From Pseudomonas sihuiensis (GTDB lineage Bacteria > Pseudomonadota > Gammaproteobacteria > Pseudomonadales > Pseudomonadaceae): a DNA stretch of 64,000 nt. The stretch's first letter is position 1; each line of letters begins with the position of its first letter. Shown here one piece after another: positions 55,950-64,000 of this stretch. The translations under genes were made by a program, and so were the position numbers. The notes beneath the pieces were generated by a model. That model was not told where the DNA came from and made no database searches. It saw only the letters and a program-made list of their open reading frames with translations. Where the stretch lies: assembly GCF_900106015.1 (NCBI RefSeq), contig NZ_LT629797.1:5022001-5086000 (forward strand). The letters run 5' to 3'.

Positions 55950-56696
55950 TCACTCCGTGCAGTTGGGGTAGACGGTGCATTCCTGCCCGTTCATCTGGAA
56001 GGTTTTGAACGCAGGTGGGTTCTGGCAGCGATCAGATGATTCCGTTCCCTGGCATGGGCGCCAACCTGCATCGGTCTTGATCCAACGCCTATCATAAGAG
56101 GGCTCTTCCTCCGGGTTTTCCCGAAAGTTCAGGCGAACCGTCTTACCTGGCAGCTCATCGGCTACCAGATAGGCGCCTGCACCTTTGCAGCTCAGGAGCT
56201 TGCTGATTTGACCTTGTCTGGAATGAGCTTTGCTGAGCTGAAACAGCCATGTGCACTCGGCCTGCTTGGTCAGGGTACCATCGGCTTCGAAGCTCGGCGC
56301 CCCCAGTGGGAGAGTTTCTACCAGCGTCAGGCCGCCGTTGTCGTAGGTACGCTGCCAGTCCTTGTCGCCATAGCGACCATGGATAAACAGCCCGACCCGC
56401 CCCAGGCGCATCTCGCAGAGTCCATCGCGATAACTGACGGGGATGTTGAAGCGGTACTGCTGCGGTGTGCTCTGGAAATCGCTCTCGAAGGAACGAGCCT
56501 GGCTGCGGCCATTGCAGTTATTGGCCACGTCGTAGTGGGCCTGGGCCTTCAAGGCGAAATCGGCCGGCAGTTCCCCCTCCAGGGTGAAACGCTCGCCGGT
56601 AAGCGGCGCGAGCGAGCTGCAGGCACTCAGTGACAGCCCCAGCAGCGGCAGCCCCAGCAGCGGCAGCCATAACACATGGATAATGGGCTTGTTCAT
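55950..56696 (-). CDS. lipoprotein A, likely effector immunity protein
   Basis: 248 aa. Lipoprotein signal with lipobox LSAC at about 23-26 (LLGLSLSACSS), so it is anchored to a membrane on the periplasmic side. The mature part shares most of its sequence with lipoprotein B just upstream (GERFTLEGELPADFALKAQA, LFIHGRYGDKDWQRTYDNGG, MNGQECTVYPNCTE) and has several Cys. It differs mainly in the signal peptide and in a segment near 195-235. A periplasmic lipoprotein next to a lipase effector is the usual set-up for self-protection. Confidence 0.85.
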   Translation of the reverse strand: MNKPIIHVLWLPLLGLPLLGLSLSACSSLAPLTGERFTLEGELPADFALKAQAHYDVANNCNGRSQARSFESDFQSTPQQYRFNIPVSYRDGLCEMRLGRVGLFIHGRYGDKDWQRTYDNGGLTLVETLPLGAPSFEADGTLTKQAECTWLFQLSKAHSRQGQISKLLSCKGAGAYLVADELPGKTVRLNFRENPEEEPSYDRRWIKTDAGWRPCQGTESSDRCQNPPAFKTFQMNGQECTVYPNCTE

Positions 56697-56703
56697 CCCT
56701 GAT

Positions 56704-57447
56704 TCACTCCGTGCAGTTGGGGTAGACGGTGCATTCCTGCCCGTTCATCTGGAAGGTTCGAAACTGTGGTGGTTCTGTACAGAGTTCTTCGAATTGTGTG
56801 CCCCAACGTCCGGTACAGGGTTTCCAGCCTGACGGGGTCTTGATCCAGTAGCCCCGCATGTAAGGGCGTTCTTCTCCAGTCATTTGGAAATCTAGGCGAA
56901 CCGTCTTACCTGGCAGTTCATCGGCTACCAGATAGGCGCCTGCACCTTTACAGTTAAGGAGCTTGCTAATTTGACCTTGCCTGGAATGAGCTTTGCTGAG
57001 CTGAAACAGCCATGTGCACTCGGCCTGTTTGGTCACGGTGCCATCGGCTCCGAAGCTCGGCGCTCCCGGTGGCAGGGTTTCTACCAGCGTCAGGCCGCCG
57101 TTGTCGTAGGTACGCTGCCAGTCCTTGTCGCCATAGCGACCATGGATAAACAGCCCGACCCGCCCCAGGCGCATTGCGCAGAGTCCGTCGCGGTAGCTGA
57201 CGGGGATATTGAAACGATATTGCTGCGGTGTGCTCTGGAAATCACTCTCGAAGGAACGGGCCTGGCTGCGGCCATTGCAATTATTGGCCACGTCGTAATG
57301 GGCCTGGGCTTTTAGGGCGAAATCGGCCGGCAGTTCGCCCTCCAAGGTGAAACGCTCGCCGGTAAGCGGCGCGAGCGAGCTGCAGGCGCTGAGGGCGAAG
57401 GGCAGTGTGCCGATAAGCAGCCAGGTGGGGTTGCCGTGCCGCATCAT
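56704..57447 (-). CDS. lipoprotein B, paralogue of A, likely immunity protein
   Basis: 247 aa from ATG 57447 (a second ATG follows at once). Lipobox LSAC at the end of LLIGTLPFALSAC. Nearly identical to lipoprotein A over residues about 25-195 and in the last 20, but divergent in the signal peptide and in the window about 195-230 (EERPYMRGYWIKTPSGWKP). The reading frame is open up to 58266, but that part is a shadow of the DUF4123 gene. Two bases after the DUF4123 stop, 7 bases before lipoprotein A: one operon. Confidence 0.85.
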   Translation of the reverse strand: MMRHGNPTWLLIGTLPFALSACSSLAPLTGERFTLEGELPADFALKAQAHYDVANNCNGRSQARSFESDFQSTPQQYRFNIPVSYRDGLCAMRLGRVGLFIHGRYGDKDWQRTYDNGGLTLVETLPPGAPSFGADGTVTKQAECTWLFQLSKAHSRQGQISKLLNCKGAGAYLVADELPGKTVRLDFQMTGEERPYMRGYWIKTPSGWKPCTGRWGTQFEELCTEPPQFRTFQMNGQECTVYPNCTE

Positions 57448-57449
57448 GG

Positions 57450-58319
57450 TCAGGCCTCCGCGGAATCGATCAGGCTTTGGCAGCGGATGAAGTGCTGCTC
57501 GGGCGTTTCCCCCTCCCGTGCCGGCCAGGCCGGGTGCGACGCCAGTTCGGGAGTCAGTTGGTGGCGAATGAGGAAACGTACCTGCTCGGGGGATTGCCAT
57601 TGCCAGTTTTTGGCCTTGGCCAGTTGCCCGTCCAGCCAGTCGTCCAGCGGTTCTGAGTCCGCCAGCCGAGCGGTGTCGGTCGCATGTCGTTGCCAGAGCC
57701 ATTGCAGCAGGTTGTGACGCACGATCCGCTCGGCGACGGGTTGCCGTTCGGCGATCTCCTGCCATGGGGTCGGAAATGGCCGCAGGCAGGGGCCGGGAGC
57801 GGGATTGTCGAAACTGCTCCAGGCTGCTCCATCCCAGCACAGGGCACTGGTAAGAGGGCCCAGGAGCAGGGAGATATCCTCGGGCGGCAAGTGAGCCAGG
57901 TGGTGCGCTATCACCCGGTTGTCCTGCAGGCGGTACAGTGCACGCTGGCCGTCGTTTTCGATCAGCATACGTTCCCGCCAGTGCTGGGTGAGCAGCTCCC
58001 GGTCGAAGCGCTCGACGCTGGCCAGCCAGCCCCAGTTGCGCTGAGGATTGGCCAGCAGGTCGTCGATGAAGTCCGACTCGCCATCGGGCAGACGTGCCAG
58101 CCAGGGGGCGACCGGCGCCAGGTCGGCGAATTCCGTACCCAGGTAGAGGTTGAGATGATCCTGCGCCAGGCCAGCGCCGAATAGTGCCACGACCGGATCT
58201 GGCTCGGCGAGAGGGTCGAGGACGATCAGCAGGTCGCGCTGCAGGGAAAACTGCCCTGTTATCCACTCGCGAGCCTGATTCGATGAGGCGTCGAGTTGGA
58301 GGTCGTCATGCCGTTTCAT
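57450..58319 (-). CDS. DUF4123 effector adaptor/chaperone
   Basis: 289 aa. DUF4123 proteins (Tap/TEC) load an effector onto its VgrG. Seen: LLIVLDPLAEPDPVVALF near 30, PWLARLPDG and NWGWLASVERF near 100, LIENDGQRALYRLQDNRVI near 120, then a C-terminal part that should contact the effector. ATG 58319 has GGAGG 5 bases before; two earlier ATGs (58331, 58349) are worse placed. It lies between vgrG and the immunity/effector genes, the standard adaptor position. Confidence 0.9.
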   Translation of the reverse strand: MKRHDDLQLDASSNQAREWITGQFSLQRDLLIVLDPLAEPDPVVALFGAGLAQDHLNLYLGTEFADLAPVAPWLARLPDGESDFIDDLLANPQRNWGWLASVERFDRELLTQHWRERMLIENDGQRALYRLQDNRVIAHHLAHLPPEDISLLLGPLTSALCWDGAAWSSFDNPAPGPCLRPFPTPWQEIAERQPVAERIVRHNLLQWLWQRHATDTARLADSEPLDDWLDGQLAKAKNWQWQSPEQVRFLIRHQLTPELASHPAWPAREGETPEQHFIRCQSLIDSAEA

Positions 58320-58377
58320 GCGAACCTCCATATGAATAGCGTTTTGCATTGCCGGGCGTCGGTCTTGATGGCGGCGA

Positions 58378-60462
58378 TCATGGGCGGGAATCCCTGGCCG
58401 GAGCCGGTAGGTCGCATATGCCCTCGCGGCAGGCTTCGCAGATCGGGCAGCGGCTGGCGCCCAGTTCCCGGGCCTGGCGCGCGATCTGCAGCTGTACGTT
58501 GGCCAGCGCCCGTTCAGGCTTGGCGCCGGCCTTGTCCTGATCGGCTGCCCACGGAATCACCGGCATCAAAATCTTTAATCCCGTTCCACTACCCGGCCCT
58601 CCCCCCGAATTCATCTTGATCGTCGCCCCGCTCAGGGTCACGCCGCTCGGGTCAAGCTTGAGGAAGCTGCCGCCGCCTGCGGCGGTGAGCTCCATGCCGG
58701 CGTCGATCACCACCTTGCTGCCGGCGTTGTAGTGAATCTCGTTGCCGGCTTCGATGAACAGGCCGGTGCCAATCTTGTTGTGCTGGGTGACGGCGACGGT
58801 GAGGTGGTCGTTGGCGCGCACTTCCACCTTGCGGTCGAGGTCGGTGGTACGGTGTTCTTCGGCCTGAAGTTCGGTGTAGCTGTTGGCTTCGACCGTATCG
58901 TGGCGCTCGTTGCCGACGCGGATCTTCTGGTTGTTTTCGATGTTTTCGTCCCAGTCACGCTGGGCGTGGATGTAGATCTGCTCGGCGCCCTTGCGGTCTT
59001 CGATGCGAAATTCGTTGTAACCGCCACCGCCCGGGCTGCTCAGGGTCTTGAAGACGCTGCGGGTCTTGTTCGCCGGCAGGTCGTAGGGCACCACGTGCTC
59101 GGCGTGATACAGGCAGCCGGTGATCAGCGGCTGGTCGGGGTCGCCTTCGAGGAAGGTGACCAGCACTTCCATACCCACGCGCGGAATGGCCACACCGCCA
59201 TAGGCGTCGCCGGCCCAGTTGGAGGCCACGCGCAGCCAGCAGCTGGTGGTGTCGTCACCCTGGCCTTCGCGGTCCCAGTGGAACTGCACTTTCACCCGGC
59301 CGTATTGGTCGCAGTGGATTTCCTCGCCAGCCGGGCCGGTGACCACGGCGGTCTGGCTGCCCAATACCTGGGGTTTGCGATGTTCGAGCGCGGGGCGGTA
59401 GGGGATGTCCCAGGGCGTGGCGGTAAAGCGGTTGCGGTAGCCCTGCTGGAACCCGTCGCCAGGCTTGGTGTTGCTGGTCACCGACTCTTCCAGCACCTGT
59501 GGCTGCTTGCCTTCATGGATGACTTCATTGAGTAGCCAGAGGTCGTTCCACTGCTGGCGCGGGTGGCCGGCGAGGGCGAGGAAGTGGCCGCTGATCAGGT
59601 AGGCGTCGCTCTGGCCTTCAGCCAGTTCGTAGTCGCTGCGCAGACGCTCCAGGCTACGTTTGGCCAGGTGCTTGCCGCGTGTGCGGTCGGTGAAGCGACC
59701 AGGGTAGTCATAGACCTCCAGTGCCGGGCTGAACTCGCTGCGGTAGTCCGCCTCCATCTGCAGCTTGGGCTGCTCGAAGTCATAGTCGCGCCAGGTGGCG
59801 TGGGTGCTGCGGGTTTCCAGGCGCACACCAAAGGCGCGCACCACTTCGTGGTCAGCGGCCAGGCCGCTGCCCTGCTGGTAGTTCAGCGGGGCGAGCTTGG
59901 GGAAGACGCTGGCGTCGTCGCCAAACACCAGGCGATGGCTGTCTTCGCTGTGTTGGAAGTGGAAGCTGATGCCTTCTTCCTCGCACAGGCGCTGGATGAA
60001 GTGCAGGTCGCTTTCGTCGTACTGCACGCAGTAGTCGCGTTCGGGATAGATATAACCGAGCTGGAATTGATAGGCGTCGCTCTGGATACCATGGTCTTCG
60101 AGGACCTGGCTTATGATCTGTGGCACCGTCAGGTGCTGGAAGATGCGCTGGTTGTAGCGGTGAGCCAGGTAGGCGAGTTGCGGCCGCAGGCTGATGCGGT
60201 AGCGGGTCAGGCGTTTGCCGGAGTCGCCTTGCGTGATGGCGTAGACCACGCCATGCACGCCTTTACCGGAGGGGCCGAAGGCCAGGTAGGCGGTCTGATT
60301 GATCAGCGCGTCGAGGTCGAGACTGGCGTTCTGGCTGATCAGTTCGATATCGAAGCGGTAGGGCTTGTTAAGCGTTTCGCGCCCCTCGAAGCTCAAAACC
60401 TGCAGGTCATTTTCGACCGCGGCAATGGTGAGGGTGATATGCGCCTGGTTGGCATCCAGCAT
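58378..60462 (-). CDS. vgrG: type VI secretion spike protein VgrG
   Basis: 694 aa tip protein of the T6SS needle. gp27-like part about 1-380 (LSFEGRETLNKPYRFDIELI, YCVQYDESDLHFIQRLCEEE), then gp5 OB and beta-helix parts (CDQYGRVKVQFHWDREGQ, GVAIPRVGMEVLVTFLEGDP, GCLYHAEHVVPY). The end is not the plain beta-helix: about 55 residues follow, with a Cys motif CPICEACREGIC near 675. First gene of the effector operon. The rest of the T6SS machinery is not in the window, so this is an orphan vgrG module. Confidence 0.96.
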   Translation of the reverse strand: MLDANQAHITLTIAAVENDLQVLSFEGRETLNKPYRFDIELISQNASLDLDALINQTAYLAFGPSGKGVHGVVYAITQGDSGKRLTRYRISLRPQLAYLAHRYNQRIFQHLTVPQIISQVLEDHGIQSDAYQFQLGYIYPERDYCVQYDESDLHFIQRLCEEEGISFHFQHSEDSHRLVFGDDASVFPKLAPLNYQQGSGLAADHEVVRAFGVRLETRSTHATWRDYDFEQPKLQMEADYRSEFSPALEVYDYPGRFTDRTRGKHLAKRSLERLRSDYELAEGQSDAYLISGHFLALAGHPRQQWNDLWLLNEVIHEGKQPQVLEESVTSNTKPGDGFQQGYRNRFTATPWDIPYRPALEHRKPQVLGSQTAVVTGPAGEEIHCDQYGRVKVQFHWDREGQGDDTTSCWLRVASNWAGDAYGGVAIPRVGMEVLVTFLEGDPDQPLITGCLYHAEHVVPYDLPANKTRSVFKTLSSPGGGGYNEFRIEDRKGAEQIYIHAQRDWDENIENNQKIRVGNERHDTVEANSYTELQAEEHRTTDLDRKVEVRANDHLTVAVTQHNKIGTGLFIEAGNEIHYNAGSKVVIDAGMELTAAGGGSFLKLDPSGVTLSGATIKMNSGGGPGSGTGLKILMPVIPWAADQDKAGAKPERALANVQLQIARQARELGASRCPICEACREGICDLPAPARDSRP

Positions 60463-60570
60463 GCCGTGGCCTCCATCCGTGAGTTGGGCGAGGCCTGAAG
60501 GGTGCCGGACAGCGCGCGTCGGTTCAATGATGGCATTCCCATACCATGCGCCGGTTCAAGAAAATACCGG

Positions 60571-62943
<2,373 letters not shown>

Positions 62944-62972
62944 GGTTCGGCTCCCTGTAGCTTGATGGCTAC

Positions 62973-63003
62973 AGGATCAACCTTGACCCCATGGCAAGGT
63001 CAA
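62973..63003 (-). promoter_or_regulatory. CueR-type promoter of copA
   Basis: On the minus strand: -35 TTGACC (plus 62998-63003), 19-bp spacer, -10 GATCCT (plus 62973-62978). ACCTTG and CAAGGT arms span 62980-63000. The stretched 19-bp spacer with a CCTTG dyad is the MerR/CueR hallmark. Confidence 0.85.
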
Positions 63004-63007
63004 GCCT

Positions 63008-63400
63008 TCAGTTCAGTGTGGGCGCGGCATGCAGTCGCAGGCCATCGCTGCCCATGGCGATGCGATAGCGGCGCACCTCGCCGGCCTGCAGTTCCAGCGA
63101 CTGACCGGCGAGCTGGTTGATACCGTCCTGACAGGGACCGGTGCCGGTCAGGCCAAGGCGCAGTGAGACGCGGCCTGGCGGCAGGTTGAAGGACACCGAT
63201 TGGCCCTGATGCAGGCGGGCGGCCATCTGGTCATGCAGATACAGCGCGACCTCGCAGGTGGTGGCCACTTCAAGGCGTTCGCGGGAGACGATCAGCACCG
63301 CGTAGCCTTCGCCCTGACTTGTCGAGGGCAGCGGTGCCAGTGGTTCGGCCTGAGCCAGAGGCGCCAGCAGCAGGGCAAGGGCGGAGCAGAGCAGGCGCAT
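63008..63400 (-). CDS. small secreted protein between copA and copZ
   Basis: 130 aa from ATG 63400 (GAGGA about 10 bases before). Signal peptide MRLLCSALALLLAPLAQA. The mature part is mainly beta strand with two Cys (TTCEVALY and GTGPCQDG) that could form a disulfide. An earlier ATG at 63415 or 63445 would lengthen the N-terminus without need. Function not recognised; a periplasmic copper-related role is suggested only by position. The copA promoter lies beyond its stop. Confidence 0.75.
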   Translation of the reverse strand: MRLLCSALALLLAPLAQAEPLAPLPSTSQGEGYAVLIVSRERLEVATTCEVALYLHDQMAARLHQGQSVSFNLPPGRVSLRLGLTGTGPCQDGINQLAGQSLELQAGEVRRYRIAMGSDGLRLHAAPTLN

Positions 63401-63449
63401 GGCAAGGGTCCTCATGCAGAAAACGGCGCGGGTGACATGAAGCAAGGGC

Positions 63450-63481
63450 TTGACCTTGCCATCGTGGCAAGGTCGAGACTA
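63450..63481 (+). promoter_or_regulatory. CueR-type promoter of copZ
   Basis: -35 TTGACC (63450-63455), then a perfect 10-bp dyad GACCTTGCCA-TCG-TGGCAAGGTC (63452-63474). The -10 is probably GAGACT or AGACTA, at 19-20 bp spacing. It stands 33 bases before the copZ ATG. The same 21-bp dyad frame is found before copA. Confidence 0.88.
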
Positions 63482-63513
63482 CACCCATCGACCACTGATT
63501 CAAGGAGTCAGCA

Positions 63514-63711
63514 ATGCAACAATTCAAGGTTAGCGGAATGTCATGCGGTCATTGCGTACGCGCCATTACCCAGGCGATCCAGGCGCTGGAGCAGACGGCC
63601 AGAGTCGAAGTGGATCTGGCTGGGGGGCTGGTACGAGTGGAGGGCAACCTGGATGCTGCGCAGATACAGGCCGCCATTCGCGAAGAGGGCTACCAGGTTG
63701 CCCCCGCGTAG
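63514..63711 (+). CDS. copZ: copper chaperone CopZ
   Basis: 65 aa heavy-metal-associated domain. Copper site GMSCGHC with Cys11 and Cys14. Full ferredoxin-like fold length, no extra parts. Carries Cu(I) in the cytoplasm to CopA and CueR. Start ATG 63514 with AAGGAG upstream. Controlled by the CueR-type promoter just before it. Confidence 0.96.
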   Translation: MQQFKVSGMSCGHCVRAITQAIQALEQTARVEVDLAGGLVRVEGNLDAAQIQAAIREEGYQVAPA

Positions 63712-63723
63712 AGCTCGGGCCTG

Positions 63724-64000
63724 CTAAGGCCACTGCCGCAGCAGGCCGCGAAAGCAGCTGTCGATCATCGTCGGGGTATCGGTCTGGGCATCGAACAGGT
63801 TGGGGTCTCGCAGCCAGTCACTGAACAGGCCGACGAGTAGCGCGTGCAGCGTGCGCGAGGCCAGGCGCGGGGTGATGCCTGGCTGCAGGTATGGTTGCAC
63901 AGCCGGCAAGGCGAACTGCTGTTCGCACAGGTCAATGAACTGATTGACGAAGGTCTCGTGACGCTCCTCGGCCTCGCGCAGCTCCTCGGTGAACTCGCAG
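63724..64000 (-). CDS. TetR/AcrR-family regulator, C-terminal part only
   Basis: The last 91 codons of a gene running out of the window; the DNA-binding N-terminus is missing. The visible part has CEFTEELREAEERHE, a signature of AcrR/TtgR-type repressors of RND efflux pumps, then TLHALLVGLFSDWLRDP and the end FRGLLRQWP. It probably represses a multidrug efflux operon beyond the window edge. Convergent with copZ. Confidence 0.85.
   Translation of the reverse strand, partial: CEFTEELREAEERHETFVNQFIDLCEQQFALPAVQPYLQPGITPRLASRTLHALLVGLFSDWLRDPNLFDAQTDTPTMIDSCFRGLLRQWP

Noticed and set aside
57448..58266. Upstream extension of the lipoprotein B frame
   Set aside because: It overlaps the DUF4123 gene in another frame; the lipoprotein signal at 57447 marks the true start.

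Overview
The window is GC-rich DNA from a Pseudomonas-type gammaproteobacterium. The evidence is gene content: a fruBKA operon with a Cra/FruR regulator, amiE-amiB, a PiuA-PiuC pair, an ornithine decarboxylase of the speC type, a VgrG cluster, and many short palindromic repeats carrying the GTAGGAGC core common in Pseudomonas. A mendocina/oleovorans-group species is a guess only. No rRNA, tRNA, CRISPR, prophage or transposase gene was seen.

Layout. 1-4.7 kb: 3' end of a chemoreceptor gene, a TatD-family nuclease, and an AsmA-family gene broken by an in-frame TAG. 4.7-11.5 kb: fructose PTS locus (fruR divergent from fruB-fruK-fruA) with a strong Cra operator between them. 11.6-14.7 kb: an unrecognised EF-hand membrane protein and a CobB sirtuin. 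14.8-28.8 kb: an amide acquisition cluster. It holds a LuxR-type response regulator and a hybrid kinase fused to an NCS1 permease, then a five-gene urea/amide ABC transporter, formamidase FmdA, an FmdB zinc ribbon, aliphatic amidase AmiE and the AAA+ protein AmiB. A shared TACGT-N6-(A/G)CGTA motif stands before the transporter and before fmdA. 28.9-30.4 kb: prfC. 30.6-40.6 kb: iron uptake, with a PepSY-flavoreductase, a two-component system, a TonB-dependent receptor and a binding-protein/permease/ATPase set whose ATPase runs in frame into a DUF2218 domain. 41-42.1 kb: speC. 42.4-49.1 kb: two more siderophore receptors, PiuC and an FMN-dependent hydroxyacid oxidase. 49.3-53 kb: pxpA, a second DUF2218 protein, a divergent NAD(P)-binding protein/LysR pair and a RIO-type kinase. 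53.2-64 kb: copper genes cueR, copA and copZ, with a type VI secretion effector module (vgrG, DUF4123 adaptor, two near-duplicate lipoproteins, lipase) lying between cueR and copA. The window ends inside a TetR-family gene.

How the genes fit together. The fructose genes form one substrate-induced catabolic unit. The amide cluster joins sensing, high-affinity uptake and two unrelated amidases, and lacks the classical amiC/amiR/amiS regulators. The iron region has three candidate Fur boxes and three outer-membrane receptors, so it looks like a xenosiderophore capability region. The copper genes carry two clear CueR-type promoters.

The strongest candidates for new biology are the permease-kinase system with its operator repeats, the ATPase-DUF2218 fusion, and the lipase effector with twin lipoproteins. 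Palindromic repeats fill most gaps in the amide cluster, and two genes (amiB and cueR) take their stop codon from a repeat end.
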